Assembly: GCF_018614775.1 (NCBI RefSeq)
Contig: NZ_JAGGOF010000097.1
Span: 34,908-98,907 of the forward strand
Source of the DNA: Pseudomonas fluorescens
GTDB lineage: Bacteria > Pseudomonadota > Gammaproteobacteria > Pseudomonadales > Pseudomonadaceae
DNA length: 64,000 bases
Reading direction: 5' to 3'
How positions within the stretch are numbered: the stretch's first letter is position 1; the number at the start of each line of letters is the position of its first letter. The notes beneath the pieces were generated by a model that searched no databases, was not told where the DNA came from, and worked only from the letters and a program-made list of their open reading frames with translations. The position numbers and the translations under genes are program-made. Positions 1 through 8,394 of the stretch are shown here, in pieces.

Positions 1-3000
1 ACCCCCGTCGGCGGGCGCGAGGACATACTCTATCAAGACGGTGGTCATCAATTCCCTGAAGGCAGCGGCCGCCAGCCTTTGCCCCGGGTCACCCGACACC
101 TGACCGACCCAGGCTTGGGCCAGTCGCAGATCGATGTCCGCTACACCTATAAAAGCGAAGACCCCGAGCAGGGCGAGAAGAATTTCCTGGGAGGTGGCCT
201 GCGTCTGGCCTGGGATGAAGATGGCCTCGACAATCTTTACAAGTACATTGGCGCCTATGAATACGTGTGCATTGAAACCCTCTGGGTACTTGATGAATCG
301 GAATCGGACGCGCATCCGGTCCGAAAAATCGAACGCAGTTTCAACCAATTCCATTTGCTGACCCGGGAAACGACTACACAGAACAATAACGTCGAAACGG
401 TGGAAACCACCTATTACCTGACCCCGGACGTCGCGTTCGATCAGCAACCCAACTACTGCCAGTTACCCAAGACCGTCAGGACCAGCTGGTCGGTACTCGA
501 TAACCCGAACCGCAGGCGCAGCGAGACCGTCAGCAGCACGTATGACACGTACGGCAACCTGCGGGTGCGGACCCAGGCCGATGGTGTCATGGAGACCAGC
601 GTCTGGTACCGCGCTGCGGGTGAAGAGGGCTGCCCGGCCGATCCCGAAGGCTTTGTACGGCAGTTGAAAGAAAAAACCGTCAGCCCCGCGCGGTCGACCA
701 ATGGCCAGGCCCCGACGCTGTGCACCCGTTATCGCTACAAGGCCTTGCCGGAATTGGGCGACCGCCTGCCGGAGGATCGCCGGGCGGAGGACGTGCCCCT
801 CAAGCAGTGGCTCACGGTCGAGAGCCAGACGCTGGTGCAGCTTGGGAGCAATGAAACCGAACTGGAGCATACGCTCTTCGAACACATCGACGACCGGACC
901 GACGCGTTCCTGCATGGACGTGTCTCGCGCCAGACGGTGACCTTGAACGGCCTGTGCACCCTCGTCGATTATGACTACAGCAAGTTCGACAGCCCTCAAT
1001 TCGGCGTGCCCGTGCAGCAAACCCGGGAGACGATGAGCACGAGGTTCGATAACGTCAGCAAAGCCATCGTTCGAGAACATTCACTGTTCACCTCACAAGA
1101 ACTGTCGAGCCTGGTCGATGGTGTGCAAACCCATTACTACTACGACGCCCTGAATCGACTGACCCGGGAAGTCGTCGCCCCCGATACTGCCTTCACGGCC
1201 ACACGCAATTATGAATACACCCTCAGTGCCATGGGCGGGCAGCGGGCCGAGCAATTGAGCTTCAGCGCCAGGCAAATCAAGACCCGCAGCGTTCTCGACG
1301 GGTTGGGTCGCTTGATTTTCCAGGAGAGCGATCATGTCGACAGCAACCATTCAAGCCGGACCCGACAAGCCTATGCGGCCACTTACAACGCGTGGGGGGA
1401 TCTGGCTGAAGAGACGGAATATGACTGGCTGGACAGTGAACCCCGGACGCTCAAGAGCAGCTTTGAGTATGACGACTGGGCGCAGCAATGCTGCGTGACC
1501 GGCCCCGACGGCGTCGAGACCCATCAAAGCCTGGACCCGATCGGAACACCTGAGTCCCAGGGACCGATCCAGCGCAACTGGCGCCAGAGCGCCGGGCCAT
1601 CCCCGTTGATCAGCGGCCTGAGCGAGAGCTGGCTTAATCCATTCGGCAAACCCTCGCAGACCCGGACCCTGGATTCAGCCGGGAACGAAATCGCGACAGA
1701 AACCTACCTTTACGACGGCCTGGGACGTTGCACCCAGCATACGGACGCCGCGAAATACACCACTGGGTTCGTCTATGACCCCTGGGCACGGCTGATCAGC
1801 AGCACCCTGCCCGACGACAGCATCGTCACGCGCACGTATGCGGCACACAGCACATTGGAATTGCCGGTGGGCCTGTGCGTAAGCGGCGACGGCGTAAACG
1901 AAACGAGTGTGGGCACCCAGGCGTTCGATGGCTTGGGTCGACTGACCCGGACCACATCCGGCACCCGCACCGAGCGTTACACCTACGATGCCGGCCAGAT
2001 GCAGATAAAGACGAGAATCACACCGGCAAACGACACCATCGAATACGACTACAACCTGGCCCTCACCGACCAACCCATCAGCAGCCACGCGCCGGATCAG
2101 GACACGGGGTTCACTTACCATTCGACCAGCTCGCGCCTGACCCGGGCACGCAATGAGCAAGGCAGCCGCGAGTACGAATACGACACCGCCAATCAGTTGC
2201 GCGTCGAGCGTTGGATCGACAATCGCAACACCGCCTGGGAAACCCTGCATTCGAGCTCCATGCAAGGCCGCCCGATCAAGCGCACCGACTTGAAACAGAA
2301 CCATAGCGCCGGCCTGGACACCGTCTACGACTACGATGACGCCGGACGGGTAAAAAGTATCGATCAGGGTCAGCTCCAGGCCGCGTTCGAATACAACAGC
2401 CTGGGTGAACTGCACCTCATCACCACGCGGGACCGGGCGGCGGACAGCACGCTGGTGACCCAATTGCAGTACGACGATCAAGGTCGCGAAATACTGCGCA
2501 CGCTCACCTTGAACCAACTGCCGCCGCGCACCCAGGCGCAAACCTGGCAGGTCGACGGCCTGCTGCAAAGCCGGGATCTGCAGCTGGATGGACTCAGCCT
2601 GCTCAAGGAGACGTTCAGCTACGATGCCCGTGGCCGGTTGACCAAACATGAGTGCGAGGGCAGCACGTTGCCCAGGGACGGCGAAGGAAGAGAGATCCGC
2701 AGTCAGATCTTTTCGTTCGACGCCCTGGACAATATCAAGCTGGTGCTGACGAAATTCGCCGACGATACAACTGAGCGGGCCATCTTCACCTACGCGGTCG
2801 ACGATGACCCGTGCCAACTGCAGGGCATCACGTACTCGCCGCCGAAGGTGACAAACCCTACGTTCAGCTACGACCTCAATGGCTGTCAACTCAACGACGA
2901 GCGCGGCCAACGTCTGAGCTACGACAGCCAGAGCCGTCTGATGGGTGTCGAAAGCCCGGGGGGCCAGGTTGTCAGCCAGTACCGTTACGACGGGCATGAT

Positions 3001-4272
3001 CATCTGGTGACTTCGAAACAAGGAAATGAAAGCGAAGCCCTGCGCTTCTACCAGGACGAACAACTGAGCAATCTCGACCAGGACGGCCATCAGACCCACT
3101 TTTTCTACCACGCTGACCGCCCCCTGGGGCAACAGGCCTCGGACAACTCACAGACGTTACTGTTGCTGACCGACGCGAACCACAGCGTCATTGGTGAAAG
3201 CCGGCAACGGGACCTGCGTTCCGCCGTCTACAGCGCTTACGGCGAACGCCATAGCGACGACACGCTGCGCAGCCTGCTGGCGTTCAACGGCGAAATGCGT
3301 GATGAAGCCAGTGGCTGGTACTTGCTCGGCCAGGGTTACCGGGCGTACAACCCGGGCCTGATGCGCTTCCACAGTCCGGACTCGCTCAGCCCGTTCGGCA
3401 GCGGAGGTGTCAACCCCTACACCTATTGCCTGGGCAACCCGATTGCCCTGCGTGACCCCACGGGGCATGAGGCGGTCGGCTGGAGTGGCAGGTTGCGGAA
3501 ACCGGACGAGGATACTGCGCCGCCGCAGAGTAGTGGAGGTGGCGGCGTGGAGGGTTGGATTTCCGTGGCGGTGGGCGCGGTGTTCGTTGCCATTGGTGTC
3601 GCTTCATTCATTGGTTCATTGGGAACCTCGGGACCTGCCTCCCTGGCATTGATCGCGGTGGGTACCGCGCTCTCTGCCGGCTCGACCATTGCCAGCGCAG
3701 TGGCCGTAGCGGATAACAATGAACAAGCTGGTAGATGGGGCCAGTATTTGGGGTATGGGGCAATGGTTGCATCGGCCCCTTTCATTGTTAAGGGGGCTTA
3801 CCAGGGGGTCATGAATGCAGTTAGAAAGACCGCCATCCCGGTCGCGAATAAATCGACGGGGCACTTGCTGCTCGCCGGCATATTCGCGCCGAAAGCAGCA
3901 AGGATGGTTAATATTGCCCCAAATAAGCAATTCCAACTGGTTCAGTTAATACCGAAAGTAAAGCCGATATTAGCTAAGCCTGGCGCCGCTCTGCTTCAAC
4001 CAGCCAATCTCGCTGCGGCTTCAGCTGTGCCCACCCCTTTTATCCCTACCCCTCCAAGAATCCCGCCAGCTGCTGCGGCTCTTGCCGCTTCGCCGCCCAA
4101 ATCAGGAGGGACAGGGGCAGGTCTTGGAGGAAGGGCCGGAGGAGGACTTCAAAAAGGTCGTTCAGCTCCAGACTTGGAGGATCTGTTTCAAAAAGAACTG
4201 AGGATTAAAACTGCCCCAAGACGAGACATGCCTGGGAACCAACCGCTTGAGTTCCACTCTGCCCGTCAATGA
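1..4272 (+). CDS. RHS/YD-repeat protein, Tc-toxin C-component type (5' end outside window)
   Basis: The frame is open from base 1, so the true start lies upstream; the first in-window start codon (TTG at 79) is not the real one. More than 1,400 residues are visible. They carry many YD repeats (YDxxGRL, YDALNRLT, YDGLGRC) that in this family build a hollow beta-cocoon. They end in the RHS core signature (GQGYRAYNPGLMRFHSPDS, then NPYTYCLGNPIALRDPTGH) about 270 residues before the stop. In the family the part after this signature is the variable effector, cut off and held inside the cocoon. Here it starts with a Gly/Ala-rich hydrophobic stretch (about 3550-3720) that could span membranes, then a Pro/Ala/Gly-rich linker (about 4000-4150) and a basic tail. 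I recognise no enzyme motif in the tail. A TccC-like or contact-dependent toxin role is inferred from architecture. Confidence 0.88.
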   Translation, partial: TPVGGREDILYQDGGHQFPEGSGRQPLPRVTRHLTDPGLGQSQIDVRYTYKSEDPEQGEKNFLGGGLRLAWDEDGLDNLYKYIGAYEYVCIETLWVLDESESDAHPVRKIERSFNQFHLLTRETTTQNNNVETVETTYYLTPDVAFDQQPNYCQLPKTVRTSWSVLDNPNRRRSETVSSTYDTYGNLRVRTQADGVMETSVWYRAAGEEGCPADPEGFVRQLKEKTVSPARSTNGQAPTLCTRYRYKALPELGDRLPEDRRAEDVPLKQWLTVESQTLVQLGSNETELEHTLFEHIDDRTDAFLHGRVSRQTVTLNGLCTLVDYDYSKFDSPQFGVPVQQTRETMSTRFDNVSKAIVREHSLFTSQELSSLVDGVQTHYYYDALNRLTREVVAPDTAFTATRNYEYTLSAMGGQRAEQLSFSARQIKTRSVLDGLGRLIFQESDHVDSNHSSRTRQAYAATYNAWGDLAEETEYDWLDSEPRTLKSSFEYDDWAQQCCVTGPDGVETHQSLDPIGTPESQGPIQRNWRQSAGPSPLISGLSESWLNPFGKPSQTRTLDSAGNEIATETYLYDGLGRCTQHTDAAKYTTGFVYDPWARLISSTLPDDSIVTRTYAAHSTLELPVGLCVSGDGVNETSVGTQAFDGLGRLTRTTSGTRTERYTYDAGQMQIKTRITPANDTIEYDYNLALTDQPISSHAPDQDTGFTYHSTSSRLTRARNEQGSREYEYDTANQLRVERWIDNRNTAWETLHSSSMQGRPIKRTDLKQNHSAGLDTVYDYDDAGRVKSIDQGQLQAAFEYNSLGELHLITTRDRAADSTLVTQLQYDDQGREILRTLTLNQLPPRTQAQTWQVDGLLQSRDLQLDGLSLLKETFSYDARGRLTKHECEGSTLPRDGEGREIRSQIFSFDALDNIKLVLTKFADDTTERAIFTYAVDDDPCQLQGITYSPPKVTNPTFSYDLNGCQLNDERGQRLSYDSQSRLMGVESPGGQVVSQYRYDGHDHLVTSKQGNESEALRFYQDEQLSNLDQDGHQTHFFYHADRPLGQQASDNSQTLLLLTDANHSVIGESRQRDLRSAVYSAYGERHSDDTLRSLLAFNGEMRDEASGWYLLGQGYRAYNPGLMRFHSPDSLSPFGSGGVNPYTYCLGNPIALRDPTGHEAVGWSGRLRKPDEDTAPPQSSGGGGVEGWISVAVGAVFVAIGVASFIGSLGTSGPASLALIAVGTALSAGSTIASAVAVADNNEQAGRWGQYLGYGAMVASAPFIVKGAYQGVMNAVRKTAIPVANKSTGHLLLAGIFAPKAARMVNIAPNKQFQLVQLIPKVKPILAKPGAALLQPANLAAASAVPTPFIPTPPRIPPAAAALAASPPKSGGTGAGLGGRAGGGLQKGRSAPDLEDLFQKELRIKTAPRRDMPGNQPLEFHSARQ

Positions 4273-4286
4273 GTTCTTCGTTAATC

Positions 4287-4320
4287 TTCGGCGACAAAAC
4301 CCATCCGTTTTGCCGCCGAA
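4287..4320. terminator. Hairpin between convergent genes
   Basis: Two 14-base arms, TTCGGCGACAAAAC and GTTTTGCCGCCGAA, pair with one mismatch around a 6-base loop. It sits between the convergent RHS gene and the Ig-module gene. There is no T-run on either side, so intrinsic termination is only a guess. Confidence 0.4.
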
Positions 4321-4359
4321 ATCTTCTCGCCCCCCCAAACCCGCGGGCGCCGGCAACCC

Positions 4360-5823
4360 TCAAGCCACCAACGTCGGCGTCAGCATCGGAAAGCTCTTCC
4401 AGGTCTGCCTGGCATCGAAGCTGACGCTGACCCGCACTTCCAGCCCGCCACCGATCTTGAAACCCTGCAGGTCCGACTTGGAAATTCGCCCGGCGGGAAT
4501 GGTCTGGGCCACCTCCGGAACCGGCGACTCCGTCAGCACCGGAATCCTGACCAACTGGTTGCTACTGTCGACACCTCTGACCTCGATCGTCAGGTACTGG
4601 TCGACGGCCATGAAGGTCCAGCGTGCGAGCGTGAAACTGGCATATCCCCCAGCAGCAATACTCGCCAGACTCAACCTGCCGCCGGACACTTTGTCGCACT
4701 GGACGGTGGGCAACCCCGTCAACTCCTCGACCCGCAGACTGTAGTTGTTCGACTTGTGCGGCTCGACGATGCCGGGCTCGAACACCTCGTAAATCACCGA
4801 AATCGTCTTGCCCAGGTGCTGGGCGATCTTGTCGCTCGGGATCTTGTAGTCCCGCGAACCTGCGGGGTTCGGACTGTCAGTACGAAACGCGCCGACCGTG
4901 CCCGGCTCGGCCCATTGCACGAACACGCCCTCACCGTCGTAGATGACCGCCTCGGATGGGATGATGACCGTCACGCCATTGACCGCATCGAGCGGTTTCA
5001 GCACCCCGCTCGATGATCCACCCGGGGCCTCCTTGACCGAGCAAGGTGGCAGGGTGCGTGGGATAGGCGTAGCCGCCACCTCCAACTCAACCGGCTCGGA
5101 ACGCAGGCTCAGGTTGCCCGCGCGGTCCTGCGCCTCATACCACACATACCGCCAGCCATCGCCCCGGTCCCGAATCACATCACCCGGGATCGTGACTTCC
5201 AAGGGATCGGCATAGTTCTGGTCATCGAGCTCGATGACCCCGCCCTGGTACTGGGAACCCGGCGTGGCCCCCCAGTACCAGGTGATTCGGTCCCAGGGTC
5301 GGGGGGTCGTATAGGGCGGCAGGTTGGCCTTTACCTCATCGTTGTTCAGTTCGAGGTAATGGGCCGTGAGCTTGTTGGGTGGAAGGACTTCGGAGGGGAA
5401 CACCAGCTCGCTGTCGGCAGCCAGTATGGGAGGGGTTTTATCGATGGTGACGTTTACCGGCACGCATTCACGAGGCGTCGAATTATTCCAGGGCACTACC
5501 TGGTAATACAAGGGGTGAACGCCCTCATCCAGCTTGGCAGCGGGGACTCTCAGCCAGAGGTCTGCGTTCTGAATGGGCCCCTGTAGAAATTTTTCATCGA
5601 CCTTTTCCCCTTTCCAAAACAACCGAACGGTATCGGTCATCCCGGATTCTGGAGCTGCATCACTCCATAATTCGAACTCAACCCGTAGCGGCAACAGCCA
5701 GGCGTCCTTGCGTAGCAGGTTCTCTTCACCACCGGGAGCCGGGTCGAGCACTCCGATGATATCGGGCGGAGAGAGGTCCACTTTAGGTTCATTGAAACGC
5801 TGCTGGTCTCTGGAACTCGACAT
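4360..5823 (-). CDS. Ig-like beta-sandwich module protein, function unknown (487 aa)
   Basis: I do not recognise a named family. The protein reads as three or four tandem beta-sandwich modules of about 110-130 residues. The first closes with VNVTIDKTPP near residue 125; phrases such as YYQVVPWNNSTP and YVWYEAQDRAGNLS recur as in bacterial Ig-like repeats. It lacks a signal peptide, membrane segment or LPXTG-type anchor, so an export route is not evident. The start has a GAGG ribosome site 8 bases upstream. The larger protein at 8395 shares the module style and the TIDKT(G/P)P phrase, so the two are probably paralogues flanking the autotransporter. A structural or adhesive surface role is inference only. 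Confidence 0.6.
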   Translation of the reverse strand: MSSSRDQQRFNEPKVDLSPPDIIGVLDPAPGGEENLLRKDAWLLPLRVEFELWSDAAPESGMTDTVRLFWKGEKVDEKFLQGPIQNADLWLRVPAAKLDEGVHPLYYQVVPWNNSTPRECVPVNVTIDKTPPILAADSELVFPSEVLPPNKLTAHYLELNNDEVKANLPPYTTPRPWDRITWYWGATPGSQYQGGVIELDDQNYADPLEVTIPGDVIRDRGDGWRYVWYEAQDRAGNLSLRSEPVELEVAATPIPRTLPPCSVKEAPGGSSSGVLKPLDAVNGVTVIIPSEAVIYDGEGVFVQWAEPGTVGAFRTDSPNPAGSRDYKIPSDKIAQHLGKTISVIYEVFEPGIVEPHKSNNYSLRVEELTGLPTVQCDKVSGGRLSLASIAAGGYASFTLARWTFMAVDQYLTIEVRGVDSSNQLVRIPVLTESPVPEVAQTIPAGRISKSDLQGFKIGGGLEVRVSVSFDARQTWKSFPMLTPTLVA

Positions 5824-5991
5824 GGCTGTTGCCTCACTAAAAAGCGAGCCGGCTCGTTAGCGTGGTCGGCCTGGCCGGCGGGCGTTTGAAATATGAAATT
5901 CAGTTTTCACCCACTAACGTCTGGCTCTCATTTCAGCACTTAAAGCCAAGCATCGGGAGACCCCTGAGGCCCTCCCTCGTGAGCGCTCTGA

Positions 5992-8196
5992 TCACCAGTT
6001 GTAACGAACACCAAAATTGACACCCCACGGCTGCTCGATCTTGTCACCGTTGCTGTAGTCCAGATCCGCGTGCATCGAGACCTTGTCGGTCAGCGTCATG
6101 GACAGGCCCGCGCCGAGTTCGCCCCGAGAACCCGACAAGTCGTTGTTGAACTTGTTATCGTTGACCTTGACTTCGTTGTTGTTGGCGAATTCATGGGCAT
6201 AGGCGATGCGAACATACGGCTGCACTACCTTGCCCTCGCCCAGATTGAAATTGCGTCCGGCCGTTGCACCCAGCTTGCCGAGCAGCGAATGAGTGCGGTC
6301 GCCTTCAGCGGACAGGCCGTTATCCAGGTCATAGTCCTTACCCTGGATGATCACGCCCGAGAGCTGGGTATAAGGTTCGACGAAATAATCGTCGGCCAGG
6401 GTAATGTGCCGGCCGAACTCCAAGGACCCGCCAACGCCATGGTTGTCGTAGTTGCCCTTGGTTTTCTTGCCGTCGCTCAGTTGTACCTTGGATTCATTCT
6501 GGAAGCGGTTGAACTTGATCACACCGTCGAAGTAATAGCCGCTTTCATCATCCAGCCAGGTGGTGTAGGCACCCAGGTAGTAACTATTGACCGTGCCGCT
6601 GGTGCCACGGCTCAAATCCAGGTCGGACTTGCTGTAGCCACCCAACACACCGACCAGCCATTGCCCGTCGCCCATCGGCAACGGCGCATCGGCACCGAAG
6701 GACAGGCCCTGCTGGGTTTGCTGGTAGCCCACGCCGGAGCTGGCGCTGACATCGAATTTGTTGCCATAGGCACGAATCCAGCCACCGGCCTTGTCGGCAT
6801 CCCTGCGCACTTCACCCATGCGGCTGCGCAACGTGCTGAGTTCGCCGTACCAGACCGTCGGCGCGGTGTTGAACAGTGCCAACACTGAACGCGTGCCAGG
6901 GCTGATGATCCGTGAGGCGACATCGAGGTACCAATCATTGTCGCCCTGTTTGACCAGGTCATATGAATAAGCGCCCAGGTCTACCGGACCGTTCAGCATG
7001 GAGAACTGGGCATCACCGGCGGCGATGTGGATAACGGGTATGGCGCCCGCTCCGGTCGGGTCGGCGCCACTGCTGCCCATTAGCACCGTGTGGTTGCCTG
7101 TGGCCGTGCCGGTGACCTCAAGGGTGTCGACTTGGCCGGTGGCGAAGTTGGCATCCATGATGAACGTGCCATTGCCCGACAGATTGTCGACTGACAACTT
7201 ATAGAACTCGGTCGGGTTGCCAAACTTGATCGCCCCGCCGTCCATGGACAGATTCTCCACGGTGCCGGTATCAACCATGTTCCACTGGGCCTGGCTATTG
7301 ATCGCCAGGTTGGCGACATTCTCCAGCCGCCCCGTCAGGGTTGCCTGGTTTTGCAGGGTGATGTTGGCCGTGGCCCCGCTATCGGCGACGACATCGCCCA
7401 CCAACTGGCTGTTGTCGACCGTCATGTTGGCGGTCGATGAGCCTTTGACTTCCAGAATTCTGCCGTTGCCACCGATCAGGGTCGAACCATTGCCGACATG
7501 AATGTCGGCCGTCGTGGCTGGCAGGCCAAAATCATTGACGAGTATCGCTGAACCGGTCTGGCCCTGGACCGTCGTGCCATCGAGCACCAGCCGTCCAGGG
7601 GTCGATACGTTCTGGTCCGTGGTCATCACAATGCCGTTGAGCCCGCCACGAATCGTACTGGCGGTGGCCGATACCCGGCCATTCGCCAGTTGCAGGCCGA
7701 AACTGTTCGCGTTGGTGCCCGTCAGCACGGTTTGGTCCAGGTCCAACTGACTCAACCCACCGACCAATGCCCCCACATTACCGCCGGAAATAGTGCTGCC
7801 CGTGACGGTGGCTGCGGACCCTTGCAGACTGCCCGCCACGTTGCCCAACGACAGCCCGGTGCCAGTGCCGGTGATATTGCTGCCTTGGATGGTTGCGTTG
7901 CTGTCGAGCAAGTCGATGGCGATGCTGCTGGTACCCGAGGTCACGACCGAGCCATTGAGCGTCAGGGACGATCCGCGCTCAGCCCGGATCTGATTCGTCG
8001 TCGCACCGTTGGCAGTCAGGCTGGCATTGTTTCTGAGCAGGTAGTTATCGGTCGCGACGCTGCCATCGATCGCCAGCGTGTCGTTGTCGATGATCCGCGC
8101 CAGCAAAGGCGTGCTGCCCAACAGCAATGGCAGGAGAGCTACCCACCTCAAAGATATCGACAATGGGCTCAATACGAAGGAGTTCTTAGCTTTCAT
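5992..8196 (-). CDS. Pertactin-like autotransporter with C-terminal beta-barrel (734 aa)
   Basis: Type Va secretion: the C-terminal barrel inserts in the outer membrane and displays the passenger. Residues 1 to about 34 are a signal peptide (MKAKNS..., hydrophobic core, TPLLA). The passenger to about residue 440 is rich in short repeating strands with S/T/N/G (TLNGSVVTSG, GNGSTLIGGNG), typical of a right-handed beta-helix. A linker helix (APTVWYGELSTLRSRMGE) precedes a barrel of about 260 residues starting WIRAYGNKFD and ending in aromatic YNW, as BAM substrates do. The frame extends upstream to 8313, but the Met at 8196 begins a proper signal peptide; its ribosome site is weak. No protease triad or RGD was seen, so adhesin/biofilm function is inferred. 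Confidence 0.85.
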   Translation of the reverse strand: MKAKNSFVLSPLSISLRWVALLPLLLGSTPLLARIIDNDTLAIDGSVATDNYLLRNNASLTANGATTNQIRAERGSSLTLNGSVVTSGTSSIAIDLLDSNATIQGSNITGTGTGLSLGNVAGSLQGSAATVTGSTISGGNVGALVGGLSQLDLDQTVLTGTNANSFGLQLANGRVSATASTIRGGLNGIVMTTDQNVSTPGRLVLDGTTVQGQTGSAILVNDFGLPATTADIHVGNGSTLIGGNGRILEVKGSSTANMTVDNSQLVGDVVADSGATANITLQNQATLTGRLENVANLAINSQAQWNMVDTGTVENLSMDGGAIKFGNPTEFYKLSVDNLSGNGTFIMDANFATGQVDTLEVTGTATGNHTVLMGSSGADPTGAGAIPVIHIAAGDAQFSMLNGPVDLGAYSYDLVKQGDNDWYLDVASRIISPGTRSVLALFNTAPTVWYGELSTLRSRMGEVRRDADKAGGWIRAYGNKFDVSASSGVGYQQTQQGLSFGADAPLPMGDGQWLVGVLGGYSKSDLDLSRGTSGTVNSYYLGAYTTWLDDESGYYFDGVIKFNRFQNESKVQLSDGKKTKGNYDNHGVGGSLEFGRHITLADDYFVEPYTQLSGVIIQGKDYDLDNGLSAEGDRTHSLLGKLGATAGRNFNLGEGKVVQPYVRIAYAHEFANNNEVKVNDNKFNNDLSGSRGELGAGLSMTLTDKVSMHADLDYSNGDKIEQPWGVNFGVRYNW

Positions 8197-8350
8197 CAGA
8201 CACCGCAAAAGTAAACTGTCAAAGAATAGGTTCGCCGTGACCGACGATCTGTGCTTGAACCTGCAAAGGCGGCGAATAATAGAGAGACAGCTCCTCAGGG
8301 TATGTAGGAACAATCCGAAAACAACCAGGAAGAATTACCCTGTCATCAGC

Positions 8351-8376
8351 AGCAGGAGGACAGCCGTCCTTCTGCT
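8351..8376. other. Hairpin downstream of the larger Ig-module gene
   Basis: Arms AGCAGGAGGAC and GTCCTTCTGCT pair with one mismatch around a 4-base loop. It lies between the autotransporter start and the stop of the upstream gene on the same strand. There is no T-run, so it may slow RNA decay or be an operator rather than a terminator. The rest of the 198-base gap shows no clear promoter. Confidence 0.35.
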
Positions 8377-8394
8377 ACCGAATGAGGCAACAGA

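Noticed and set aside
1675..3132. 485-codon minus-strand frame opposite the RHS gene
   Set aside because: The plus-strand YD repeats are unmistakable; the antisense text has no recognisable features.
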